This document shows, piece after piece, positions 7,312-15,376 of a stretch of 23,808 nt of DNA. The notes below the pieces were generated by a model. The model was not told the DNA's origin, did not search any database, and saw only the letters and a list, made by a program, of their open reading frames with translations. Position numbers and translations under genes: made by a program. Source of the stretch: Candidatus Accumulibacter vicinus (GTDB lineage Bacteria > Pseudomonadota > Gammaproteobacteria > Burkholderiales > Rhodocyclaceae); NCBI GenBank assembly GCA_002425405.1, contig DIME01000047.1:1-23808 (forward strand). Reading direction: 5' to 3'. How positions within the stretch are numbered: the first letter of the stretch is position 1; the number at the start of each line of letters is the position of its first letter.

Positions 7312-9018
7312 TCAGCCGATCCTGAACATCAGCGTGTCGGCCCCGGAGTTCAGCGCGACGCTGATCGGCAGTTGATCCGTCGTCGGACCCCAGAACTGGC
7401 GTGGGCCCGGTGACGAGAAGAGATCACTGGCCGCCCAGGCCTCGCGCCGTGAAACGAAGTACTGCATGGCCGGTGAATCCATCTTGACCAGTGCCTTCTC
7501 GATCACGAACTCATCCTTGCCGTGACGGCGTTCGATGTTGAGCAGGCCGGCGAGCGGGATCGCCTGTGGTGCGCCGCCGCTGGCGAGTCCGGTGATCGTC
7601 GCCATGTAGCCGGTACGGCCGTCGAGGATCAGCGAGCCGGCGGTCAGGCCGAGGTTGTAGGTATAGGCGGCATCGAACAGCGTCGGTGCGCCGCAACGGC
7701 CTTCGTAGCCGAGGAAGTGGCTGTGCGCGGCGAAGGGGACGTTCGCATCGAGTTCCCTGACGCGCTGCCTGGCCATGTCGATCAGCAACTGCTCGGTGGG
7801 AATCAGCGAGACCTGCAGGTTGCCGTGCGAGTCGCGTTCGGCGAGCAGCATGTTCACGATGTAATGCGGCAGCGAGGCCAGCAGGCTGGCATTTTCGGGG
7901 CTGAGCCGGCTGCCGACGAAAGCCGGTCTGGCGTCGTCAGCCTGGGCGGCGAACTCGGCAGCGTGGTGCGCGAGGACATCGTTGAGGTCGGCGATCATGG
8001 CGTTCATTTCCGGGATGAACTCGATCAGGCCTTCCGGCGCCAGCAGGACGCCGTAGTTCATTCCCCGGTGCGAACGTTCGACGATGACCCGTGCGACGCG
8101 GTCGATGATGCTCGCCAGCGACTCCTGGTTGGCGGCGATTTCTTCGGAGATCAGGGTGATCGCCGGCTTGGTCTGCAGCGCGACTTCGAGTGCGACATGC
8201 GAAGCCGAGCGGCCCATCAGCTTGACGAAGTGCCAGTATTTGAGCGAGGAGCTGGTGTCCTGCAGGATGTTGCCGACCATCTCGCTGTAGATCCGTGTCG
8301 CGGTATCGAAGCCGAACGAAATCGAGAGCAGGTCGCCGATCTGCAGGTCGCCGTCGATGGTTTTCGGCACGCCGATGACCTGCACGCCGGAGCCGTCGGC
8401 CTTGACGCCGGTAAACAGCGATTCGGCGAGGACTGCGGCATTGGTGTTGGAATCGTCACCGCCGACGACGACGATGGCGTCGAGCCGGTGTTTGATGCAG
8501 GTTTCGCGGACCTGTGCGAACTGCTCGTCGCTCTTGATCTTGGTGCGGTCCGAGCCGAGAAAGTCGAAGCCGCCGGTGTTGAGGATGAAGTCGACGTTGG
8601 CGTCGGTGATTTCGAACAGCGAGCCCTTGAGCAGGCCCTTTGGACCTGCCCTGACGCCAAGGAGCGTGTTGCCGGCGCCAAGCACCCGCTTGAGTCCGCA
8701 GACCACGTTGTGACCGCCCGCGGCCGGACCGCCCGAGAACAGCACGGCGATGCGCTTGCCCTGCACGGTCGCGGGGCTGCTGCCGGAGGAAGTGAGGACG
8801 ACATTGTTGGAGGCGGCGACGCTCTGCGGGAACTGCGCGCGCACGGCGTCGCTGTCCTTGGTGCTCAGGACGCGCCCGGTGTTCTTGAAGCTGACCGGCT
8901 GCGGGCTGCTCGACGAGCCGAATGCGGCGCAGACCGGCAGGGGAAGCTGGCGCACGGCCGATTCGAAGATCGATTGGTGCGCTTCTGTCTGGATGAGCTG
9001 CTCTACCAGGGTACTCAT
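7312..9018 (-). CDS. pfp: Pyrophosphate-dependent 6-phosphofructokinase
   Basis: This 568-aa protein interconverts fructose 6-phosphate and fructose 1,6-bisphosphate using pyrophosphate instead of ATP, a reversible step usable in both glycolysis and gluconeogenesis in the cytoplasm. Seen: the phosphate-donor loop FSGGPAAGGHN (about 94-104), GGDDS (186-190), whose second Asp marks pyrophosphate users where ATP enzymes have Gly, and the catalytic motif PKTIDGDL (218-225). The length fits the long, plant-beta-subunit-like clade rather than the roughly 320-aa ATP enzymes. The ATG at 9018 has GAGGAT 8 bases upstream. It lies downstream of the aldolase gene but is separated from it by a strong terminator, so it probably has its own promoter in 9019-9084. 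Confidence 0.95.
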   Translation of the reverse strand: MSTLVEQLIQTEAHQSIFESAVRQLPLPVCAAFGSSSSPQPVSFKNTGRVLSTKDSDAVRAQFPQSVAASNNVVLTSSGSSPATVQGKRIAVLFSGGPAAGGHNVVCGLKRVLGAGNTLLGVRAGPKGLLKGSLFEITDANVDFILNTGGFDFLGSDRTKIKSDEQFAQVRETCIKHRLDAIVVVGGDDSNTNAAVLAESLFTGVKADGSGVQVIGVPKTIDGDLQIGDLLSISFGFDTATRIYSEMVGNILQDTSSSLKYWHFVKLMGRSASHVALEVALQTKPAITLISEEIAANQESLASIIDRVARVIVERSHRGMNYGVLLAPEGLIEFIPEMNAMIADLNDVLAHHAAEFAAQADDARPAFVGSRLSPENASLLASLPHYIVNMLLAERDSHGNLQVSLIPTEQLLIDMARQRVRELDANVPFAAHSHFLGYEGRCGAPTLFDAAYTYNLGLTAGSLILDGRTGYMATITGLASGGAPQAIPLAGLLNIERRHGKDEFVIEKALVKMDSPAMQYFVSRREAWAASDLFSSPGPRQFWGPTTDQLPISVALNSGADTLMFRIG

Positions 9019-9084
9019 GGTTTGATCCTCGGTGTACTGTTGTACTTACGATGTTCCAATAGAAAGGTGATCTCCGGCAGGCAC

Positions 9085-9116
9085 AAAAAAGGGCCAGCCC
9101 AGACCTGGACCAGCCC
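9085..9116 (-). terminator. Intrinsic terminator after the aldolase gene
   Basis: In the minus-strand RNA, GGGCUGGUCCAG pairs along its full length with CUGGGCUGGCCC (9 Watson-Crick pairs and 3 G-U wobbles) and is followed at once by six U residues (9090-9085). It begins about 22 bases after the aldolase stop codon. This is a classical Rho-independent terminator and should largely uncouple aldolase transcription from the downstream phosphofructokinase gene. Confidence 0.85.
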
Positions 9117-9138
9117 GCTGGCATGCGCCGGGAATCGA

Positions 9139-10212
9139 TTAACCCAGCGTGCCGATGTTGTTCAGGTCGGCAAAGGCCTGCTTCAGTCGGGCCCGGAAAG
9201 CGTCTTCACCCTTACGCAGCCAGGCGCGCGGGTCGTAGTACTTCTTGTTCGGTTTTTCATCGCCTTCGGGGTTGCCGATCTGACCCTGCAGATAGCCTTC
9301 GTTCTTCTTGTAGAAGCCCATCACGCCATCCCAGAACGCCCACTGGAGGTCGGTGTCGATGTTCATCTTGATGACCCCGTAGGAGATTGCCTCGCGGATT
9401 TCCTCGAGGGTCGATCCCGATCCGCCATGGAAGACGAAGTTGACCGGGAGGTTCTTGGTGCCGAACTTCTTCTGCACGTAATCCTGCGAGTTCTTCAGGA
9501 TGATCGGCTGCAGCTTGACGTTGCCCGGCTTGTAGACGCCGTGCACATTGCCGAAGGCAGCGGCAATGGTGAAGCGGTCGCTGACCTGCGAAAGCGCTTC
9601 GTAGGCCATCGCCACGTCTTCCGGCTGGGTGTAGAGCTTGGAGCTGTCGACGCCGCTGTTGTCGACACCGTCTTCCTCACCGCCGGTGACGCCGAGCTCG
9701 ATTTCGAGGGTCATTCCCATCTTGCTCATTCGTTCGAGATAGCGCTTGCAGATCTCGATGTTTTCCTCGATCGGTTCTTCCGAAAGGTCGAGCATGTGCG
9801 AGCTGTAGAGCGGTTTGCCGTGTGTCTTGAAGTATTTCTCGCCGGCGTCGAGCAGGCCGTCGATCCACGGCAGCAGCTTCTTGGCCGCGTGGTCGGTATG
9901 CAGGATGACCGTCGCGCCGTAGAGTTCGGCCATCAGATGGATGTGCTGGGCGCCGGAGATGCCGCCAGCGATGCACGAACGCTGGTGGGTATTGTCGAGG
10001 CCCTTGCCGGCGAAGAACTGCGCGCCGCCGTTGGAGAACTGGATGATCGCCGGAGAATTGAGCTCCTTGGCGGTTTCCATGACCGAGTTCACCGTGCTGG
10101 TGTTGATGACGTTCACCGCCGGCAGCGCGAATTGCTTGGCCTTGGCCAGTTCGAAAATTGCCTGCAACTCGTCGCCAGTGGCGACGCCGGGTTTGATTTG
10201 TGTTGCACTCAT
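9139..10212 (-). CDS. fbaA: Class II (zinc) fructose-bisphosphate aldolase
   Basis: This 357-aa enzyme cleaves fructose 1,6-bisphosphate to dihydroxyacetone phosphate and glyceraldehyde 3-phosphate, or runs in reverse. It closely resembles E. coli FbaA (class IIA) along its whole length. Seen: HTDHAAKK with D107 and zinc ligand H108, IELGVTGGEEDG (catalytic Glu loop, 171-182), zinc ligands H224 in NVHGVY and H262 in FHGGSGS, and the C-terminal NKKYYDPRAWLR. I chose the ATG at 10212 (MSATQIKPGV) because it aligns with the E. coli N-terminus; the frame extends to a TTG at 10242 but those ten residues have no counterpart. It ends in a strong terminator. Its substrate is the product of the neighbouring phosphofructokinase. 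Confidence 0.97.
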   Translation of the reverse strand: MSATQIKPGVATGDELQAIFELAKAKQFALPAVNVINTSTVNSVMETAKELNSPAIIQFSNGGAQFFAGKGLDNTHQRSCIAGGISGAQHIHLMAELYGATVILHTDHAAKKLLPWIDGLLDAGEKYFKTHGKPLYSSHMLDLSEEPIEENIEICKRYLERMSKMGMTLEIELGVTGGEEDGVDNSGVDSSKLYTQPEDVAMAYEALSQVSDRFTIAAAFGNVHGVYKPGNVKLQPIILKNSQDYVQKKFGTKNLPVNFVFHGGSGSTLEEIREAISYGVIKMNIDTDLQWAFWDGVMGFYKKNEGYLQGQIGNPEGDEKPNKKYYDPRAWLRKGEDAFRARLKQAFADLNNIGTLG

Positions 10213-10255
10213 GATGGGCTTATTCCAGATTCGGTTGATCAAAAAAGTCGGGAAG

Positions 10256-10279
10256 GTCGAGAAACGAGTCGAGAAACGA
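10256..10279. repeat. Tandem 12-base repeat, two copies
   Basis: GTCGAGAAACGA occurs twice in perfect tandem (10256-10267 and 10268-10279), 44-67 bases upstream of the aldolase ATG. A one-turn tandem repeat at this distance could be an operator for a regulator binding side by side, or simple replication slippage. The consensus is not one I can assign. Confidence 0.6.
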
Positions 10280-10405
10280 GGACAGAACGGACGCCCAAAA
10301 CGCCCGCTTCGGTGGAAGTATCTCCGGCGTGCAGCGACTCGTCAAGCTCCGTCTGCTGGGTTCGTGCAAAGACGCTGCGAGGCACCCGAAATGCACCGAA
10401 AAAGT

Positions 10406-10427
10406 GCTCCGAACGGGCTCCGAACGG
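10406..10427. repeat. Tandem 11-base repeat, two copies
   Basis: GCTCCGAACGG occurs twice in perfect tandem (10406-10416 and 10417-10427), 18 bases beyond the recJ stop codon and about 200 bases upstream of the aldolase start. The 232-base region 10213-10444 between recJ and the aldolase holds this repeat and the 12-base repeat at 10256-10279; nothing else in it is clearly recognisable, and no intrinsic terminator for recJ is evident. Confidence 0.55.
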
Positions 10428-10444
10428 CTCGCATGTCAGGCCTT

Positions 10445-12154
10445 TCAGCCGGCACGGGAGGCCAGATGTTCGATCAGCAATTGCGGCGTCTGGACGCCGT
10501 TGTAGTCGTTGATCGCCAGCCGGTAAGCGGCGCGGACGGTGTTGCCGGGTGCTTGGTCGAAGTTGAACTGGATCGCGTCGAGGCATTGGGTTCCCTTGCG
10601 CAGGCGCAGCTTGAGGTGTTTGTCCTTGAGGATGCGCTGGCTCTCGACGACGAATTCATCCTGGAACAGCGGCGCCGGAAATCCCTGGCCCCAGACTTCG
10701 GCTTCGAGCAGCCGCGCCGTGGCGATCGAGAGATAGGCGGCTTCGAGGCCGCCGTCGGTTTCCAGCGTGCGCGTGCGGTCGGCGGGCGATAGCAACTCGT
10801 CGACGACGGCTGCGAACAGTTCGCGAAAACAGGCAAAGTCGCTTTCGCGTATCGTCACCCCGGCCGCCATGGCGTGCCCGCCGAAGCGCAGCAGCAGGCC
10901 CGGCGCACGTTTGGAAAGCAGATCGAGGGCATCGCGCAGGTGCAGGCCGGCGATCGAACGGCCCGATCCCTTGATCTCGCCGTCGCCGCCGCGCGCAAAG
11001 GCGAATACCGGACGGTGCAGCCTTTCCTTGATGCGTGCGGCGACGATGCCGACGACGCCCTGGTGCCAGTCGGCGTCGAACAGCGAGACCGCTGCCGCGG
11101 CGTTCTCGTCCAGGTCGGGAGCAGCCCTGGCGATCTGGAACAGCGCCTGCTCCTGCATGCCGGATTCGATCTCGCGGCGTTCGCGGTTGAGTGCGTCAAG
11201 TCGTTGTGCGATGTTCAGCGCGCGTCCTTCGTCGTCGGTGAGCAGGCACTCGATTCCCAGCGACATGTCGGCGAGACGGCCGGCGGCGTTGACGCGCGGG
11301 CCGATCATGAAGCCGAGGTCGTTGCCCGAGGCCTGCGCCGGATCGCGTCCGGCGGCACGGAAAATGGCGCGCAGGCCGGGGGTGAGCTGGCCCTGGCGAA
11401 TGCGTTTGAGACCCTGGCTGACGAGCACCCGGTTGTTGTGGTCGAGCCTGACGACGTCGGCGATCGTGCCGAGGGCGACCAGGTCGAGCAGGGCGGCGAG
11501 CCGGGGCTCGCTCTGCATGGAGAACCAGTGGCGCTCGCGCAATTCGGCACGTAGCGCCAGCATCACGTAGAAGATCACGCCGACGCCGGCCAGATGCTTG
11601 CTCGGGAAGCTGCAGCCGGGAAGGTTGGGGTTGACGATGCAGTCGGCGGCCGGCAGTTCGTCGCCCGGCAGGTGATGGTCGGTGATCAGCGTTGCGATGC
11701 CGAGCTGCCTGGCGCGGGCAACGCCGTCGACGCTGGCGATGCCGTTGTCAACGGTGACGATGAGCTTCGGCTTCTTCGTCGCAGCAAGCTCGACGATGTC
11801 GGGGGAGAGTCCGTAGCCGTAGGTGAAGCGGTTCGGTACCAGATAATCGACGTTTGCGCCGAAAGCCCGTAGTGCCCGGACACCCAGCGCGCAGGCGGTG
11901 GCGCCGTCGCAGTCGTAGTCGGCGACGATGAGGATTTTCTGCTGCCCGGCGATGCAGTTGGCGAGCAGAACGGCGGCTTCGGCGGCATGCGTCAGCCGGG
12001 CGGGTGACAGCAGCGACGAGAATTCGTAATCGAGTTCGCTGCGCAGGACGATGCCGCGCCCGGCGTAGATGCGCGCCAGCAGCGGGTGTACGCCCTGCTG
12101 TTCGAGTTGCCACTGGATGCGCGGCGAGACGCTGCGGCTGCAGATTCGGGTCAT
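10445..12154 (-). CDS. recJ: Single-stranded-DNA-specific 5'-3' exonuclease RecJ
   Basis: This 569-aa DHH-family nuclease degrades single-stranded DNA 5' to 3' in RecFOR recombination, mismatch repair and base excision repair. Seen: motif I VADYDCDGATA (D79, D81, D83), DNG (D136), the DHH motif TDHHLP (D159-H161), NPNLPGC, GPRVNAAGRL in the core, and the DHHA1 motif GGHAMAAG (about 425-432), followed by a C-terminal OB-like region. The length is normal for RecJ. The start codon overlaps the stop of the upstream COG4255-type gene by 4 bases (ATGA), which indicates translational coupling. Confidence 0.97.
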   Translation of the reverse strand: MTRICSRSVSPRIQWQLEQQGVHPLLARIYAGRGIVLRSELDYEFSSLLSPARLTHAAEAAVLLANCIAGQQKILIVADYDCDGATACALGVRALRAFGANVDYLVPNRFTYGYGLSPDIVELAATKKPKLIVTVDNGIASVDGVARARQLGIATLITDHHLPGDELPAADCIVNPNLPGCSFPSKHLAGVGVIFYVMLALRAELRERHWFSMQSEPRLAALLDLVALGTIADVVRLDHNNRVLVSQGLKRIRQGQLTPGLRAIFRAAGRDPAQASGNDLGFMIGPRVNAAGRLADMSLGIECLLTDDEGRALNIAQRLDALNRERREIESGMQEQALFQIARAAPDLDENAAAAVSLFDADWHQGVVGIVAARIKERLHRPVFAFARGGDGEIKGSGRSIAGLHLRDALDLLSKRAPGLLLRFGGHAMAAGVTIRESDFACFRELFAAVVDELLSPADRTRTLETDGGLEAAYLSIATARLLEAEVWGQGFPAPLFQDEFVVESQRILKDKHLKLRLRKGTQCLDAIQFNFDQAPGNTVRAAYRLAINDYNGVQTPQLLIEHLASRAG

Positions 12155-13218
12155 GGCGCGTCCGGGTCATGACCCTTGGCCAGGGCCTGCACGGTGGCCG
12201 CCAGCGGCCGCGGGCGGCGCCACAGCCGCCACTGCCCGCTGCGGCTGCTTTCCCAGACCAGCATGGCGTAGGCGGTCGATGCGGCGAGGCGCAGGTGCCG
12301 GATTCTGCCAAGCGCAAGCGCCCTCTGCAGCGGCGCGAACCAGCGGGCTTCGAGTGCGAGCAGTTGCGCACGGTAGGCTTCGCCATCTTCGTACTGTACC
12401 GGTGCTTGCAGCGAATCGAGAACGAGCAGTGGGCGGCTGCCGGGGCGGGTCTGCGCCAGCAGGGCAGCAGCATCGTCGGGGACGGCCTGCACCGGTATGC
12501 CGAAAGCGCGACCCAGGCCGCGCGCCAGCGGGTGGTCGCTCCAGACGCCGGTGCAGTCCTGCGCGCTGCCGGCCGGCAGGACCCCGGCACCCCACAGCCA
12601 CAGGCTGTTGATCGTCGATTGGCCTGCATCCTCGCGTCTGGTGTTGGCCGGGTGCTGATGGAGCACCATCTGCACTTCGTTGAGCAATTGGCGCAGCCAG
12701 CGCAACTCGGCGGTTTCCGGCAATTGCCGGCCGATGCTGCGGCCGGCGACGACGGACAGCGGCAGCACGTCGAAGCGGCCGAGTTCGGTGTGGCCGGCGA
12801 GCTGCAGATACCAGCGATCGGGCGTGCCGACGTGGAAGGTGCCGAGATCCGGGAACTGACGATTGAGTTCGTCAACGATGGCCAACGCTTCGGCGGCGGT
12901 GATGTCGAGACGGCCGCCGTCGGCAAGAATCAGACGTTCCTGGTGCAGGCGCAGATGCACCGGGTCGGCGCACAGCCAGCAGGCGTCGGCCACGGCCGGT
13001 CCGGCGACTTCACCGAGCGCCCGGAAGGCGGCGTAAGCGGCATTCCCGGCAAGACCGAAAGCATCGCAGAGCGTCGCTTCGAGCGACTGCGGTGGCCGAT
13101 GCGTGCGCTGGCTGCGCGCGATCAGCGTGTTCAGGGCGTCGCAGCGAAGCGCGTCGAAACTGTCGTGGTCGTCGGGTTCGGGCCAGAGGAGTTCGGGAAC
13201 GACCAGGGTGAGCTGCAT
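12151..13218 (-). CDS. COG4255-type conserved protein (often labelled phosphoglycerate mutase)
   Basis: This 355-aa protein begins MQLTLVVPELLWPEPDD. From memory it resembles a betaproteobacterial family (COG4255) often annotated as phosphoglycerate mutase or RpfE-type regulatory protein, with no firm biochemistry. Recognisable blocks are the N-terminal VVPELLWP, the central LLNEVQMVLHQHPAN and the INSLWLWGAGVLP motif, but I see no clear metal-binding set of a cofactor-independent mutase. The frame stays open far upstream, but that extension is antisense to lolC; the ATG at 13218 gives the family-like N-terminus. It overlaps recJ by 4 bases and shares the 147-base region 13219-13365 with the divergent lolC. 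Confidence 0.82.
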   Translation of the reverse strand: MQLTLVVPELLWPEPDDHDSFDALRCDALNTLIARSQRTHRPPQSLEATLCDAFGLAGNAAYAAFRALGEVAGPAVADACWLCADPVHLRLHQERLILADGGRLDITAAEALAIVDELNRQFPDLGTFHVGTPDRWYLQLAGHTELGRFDVLPLSVVAGRSIGRQLPETAELRWLRQLLNEVQMVLHQHPANTRREDAGQSTINSLWLWGAGVLPAGSAQDCTGVWSDHPLARGLGRAFGIPVQAVPDDAAALLAQTRPGSRPLLVLDSLQAPVQYEDGEAYRAQLLALEARWFAPLQRALALGRIRHLRLAASTAYAMLVWESSRSGQWRLWRRPRPLAATVQALAKGHDPDAP

Positions 13219-13365
13219 GGGTGCGGACGGACGGGGGGTGGCTGCAAGGGGTGAGGGTGCGGAGAGTGCTTGCCAGGGAGGGCAGCCACTGTCGAAAAAG
13301 TGTAGCATAGCGCCTTTGCCGTTTCGGCGCTTCGTACGGTTCCTTGAAATGAGTTTCCGCCGCTG

Positions 13366-14613
13366 ATGGCCCTGCCCTACGAGTTGCTGATCGGCCTGCG
13401 CTATACGCGCGCCAAGAAGCACAACCATTTCATTTCCTTCATCTCGCTGATCTCGATGTGCGGTATCGCGCTGGGTGTCGCGGCGCTGATCGTCGTGCTG
13501 TCGGTGATGAACGGTTTTCAGACCGAATTGCGGTCGCGCATTCTCGCTGTCGTCTCGCATGTCGAGATTACCGGTGCCAGTGGCGAAATGACCGGCTGGG
13601 AAGCGGTCGCCAAGCAGGCCGCCGGACAGCCGCAGGTGCTTGCCGCTGCGCCCTTCGTACAGGCGCAGGGCATGCTGGCCTACGGGCAATCGGTACGCGG
13701 CGCGGTGGTGCGCGGCATCCTGCCGGATCTCGAGGACCGGGTCGCAGACTTCCGCCCGCACATGAAAAGTGGCCGCTTCGACGCCTTGCAGCCGGATCAC
13801 TTCAACATCATCCTCGGTTCGGAGCTGGCGCGCGCGCTCGGTGTTCTGGTCGGCGACCGGGTGACGCTGATCGCACCGCAGGGCGTGGTGACCCCGGCCG
13901 GCGTGGTGCCGCGTCTGAAGACCTTCCATGTCGTCGGGCTGTTCGAGGTCGGCATGTACGAGTACGACAGTGGCCTGGCGCTGATCCACCTCGCCGATGC
14001 GCAGCGCCTGTACCGCATGGATGACCGGGTTTCCGGCGTGCGCCTGAAACTCGACGACCTCTTTGCCGCGCCGCGGGTGGCGCGTTTGCTGGCTGGCAAG
14101 CTCGATACCCATGCCTTCATCAGCGACTGGACGCGCAGCCACGCCAATTTCTTTCGCGCCGTGCAGATCGAGAAGAACATGATGTTCATCATCCTGTCGC
14201 TGATCGTCGCCGTGGCCGCCTTCAACATCGTTTCGACGCTGGTCATGGCGGTCACCGACAAACAATCGGACATTGCCATCCTGCGCACGCTCGGCGCCAG
14301 CCCGGCGAGCATCATGGTGGTGTTCATCGTGCAGGGGGCGCTGATCGGCTGCGTCGGTCTCGGCCTCGGCGTCGCCGGCGGTGTCGCTCTGGCGCTCAAC
14401 GTCGATGTCGTGGTGCCGTTCATCGAGCGCCTGCTCGGTACGCAGTTCCTGGCCAAGGAGGTCTATTACATTTCCAATCTGCCTTCGGAACTGCAGTGGC
14501 GCGACGTGACGACGATTACCGGCGTCGCTTTCCTGCTGGCGCTGGTGGCCACCCTTTATCCCAGCTGGCGTGCGGCACGCGTCAATCCGGCGGAAGCGCT
14601 GCGTTATGAGTGA
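13366..14613 (+). CDS. lolC: Lipoprotein-releasing ABC transporter permease (LolC/LolE family)
   Basis: This 415-aa inner-membrane protein extracts outer-membrane lipoproteins from the inner membrane and passes them to LolA. Seen: the family N-terminus PYELLIGLRYTRAKKHNHFISFISLIS, a first helix (about 23-49), a large periplasmic domain (about 50-270), and three C-terminal helices (about 272-296, 316-345, 382-402) with the cytoplasmic motif ILRTLGASP that contacts the ATPase. It ends NPAEALRYE, typical of the family. Its start overlaps, as TGATG, the stop of a five-codon ATG frame (13349-13366). lolD follows with an 8-base overlap and no second permease gene follows, so this may be a homodimeric LolF-like form. 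Confidence 0.94.
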   Translation: MALPYELLIGLRYTRAKKHNHFISFISLISMCGIALGVAALIVVLSVMNGFQTELRSRILAVVSHVEITGASGEMTGWEAVAKQAAGQPQVLAAAPFVQAQGMLAYGQSVRGAVVRGILPDLEDRVADFRPHMKSGRFDALQPDHFNIILGSELARALGVLVGDRVTLIAPQGVVTPAGVVPRLKTFHVVGLFEVGMYEYDSGLALIHLADAQRLYRMDDRVSGVRLKLDDLFAAPRVARLLAGKLDTHAFISDWTRSHANFFRAVQIEKNMMFIILSLIVAVAAFNIVSTLVMAVTDKQSDIAILRTLGASPASIMVVFIVQGALIGCVGLGLGVAGGVALALNVDVVVPFIERLLGTQFLAKEVYYISNLPSELQWRDVTTITGVAFLLALVATLYPSWRAARVNPAEALRYE

Positions 14614-15292
14614 ACGGGTTCTGGCCTGTCAGGGCTTGCGCAAAATCTATCCGCAGGGCGACAGCAAAGTCCCGGTGCTGCTCGGTGTCGATCTCGAAAT
14701 CCGGGCCGGCGAGCGGGTGGCGATCGTCGGTGCTTCGGGTTCGGGCAAGAGCACGCTGCTGCATCTGCTCGGTGGTCTCGACGCCGCCGACGCTGGCGAG
14801 GTGCAGTTGATGGGGAGCGATCTGAACCGCATCGACGAGGCACAGCGCGGCAACCTGCGCAATCGCCACCTGGGTTTCGTCTATCAGTTCCATCACCTGC
14901 TCGCCGAGTTCACCGCGCTGGAGAACGTCGCCATGCCGCTGTATATCCGGCGCATGCCGAAAGCCGAGGCGGAGGCGCGCGCGGCGGCCGTGCTCGGCGA
15001 GGTCGGACTCGGGCATCGCTTGCGGCACACGCCGTCGGAGCTGTCGGGCGGCGAGCGGCAGCGGGCGGCGATCGCGCGCGCACTGGTCACCGAGCCGGCC
15101 TGCGTGCTCGCCGACGAGCCGACCGGCAATCTCGACCGGCAGACCGCTGCCGGCGTTTTCGAGCTGATGCTGGCGCTCAACCGTTCGCGGCAGACGAGTT
15201 TCGTGATCGTCACCCATGACCCGGCGTTGGCCAGCCGCGTCGGGCGGATCCTGACGCTGCGCGACGGGCGCCTCCATTCGTCGGTGCCGTGA
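14606..15292 (+). CDS. lolD: Lipoprotein-releasing ABC transporter ATPase LolD
   Basis: This 228-aa ATPase powers lipoprotein release with the LolC-type permease. Seen: Walker A GASGSGKST (42-50), Q-loop Q94, signature LSGGERQR (146-153), Walker B VLADEPTGNLD with catalytic E171, D-loop, and switch histidine H204 in VTHD. The ATG at 14606 lies inside the last codons of lolC (8-base overlap), so the two are translationally coupled. An in-frame upstream GTG at 14570 would add 12 residues with no family counterpart and was rejected. Confidence 0.96.
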   Translation: MSERVLACQGLRKIYPQGDSKVPVLLGVDLEIRAGERVAIVGASGSGKSTLLHLLGGLDAADAGEVQLMGSDLNRIDEAQRGNLRNRHLGFVYQFHHLLAEFTALENVAMPLYIRRMPKAEAEARAAAVLGEVGLGHRLRHTPSELSGGERQRAAIARALVTEPACVLADEPTGNLDRQTAAGVFELMLALNRSRQTSFVIVTHDPALASRVGRILTLRDGRLHSSVP

Positions 15293-15376
15293 AAGCAATG
15301 TCTGTCCGGGGGAGCAGCCGCTAACATCGCCCCACGACGTCGATGCCGTTGTTTTACCCTTTCGAGGAGACCCATC

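Noticed and set aside
7522..10512. 996-codon open frame on the plus strand
   Set aside because: It is fully antisense to the phosphofructokinase and aldolase genes, which have unmistakable motifs. Long antisense frames are expected in GC-rich DNA.
12004..13254. 416-codon frame on the plus strand
   Set aside because: It is antisense to recJ's start and the COG4255-type gene; composition is shadow-like.
13349..13366. Five-codon leader peptide overlapping the lolC start (TGATG)
   Set aside because: The ribosome binding site is weak and so short a frame is expected by chance; kept only as a note.
13219..14265. Upstream extension of the COG4255-type frame to 704 codons
   Set aside because: The extra 349 codons are antisense to lolC and show no domain; the family-like N-terminus starts at 13218.
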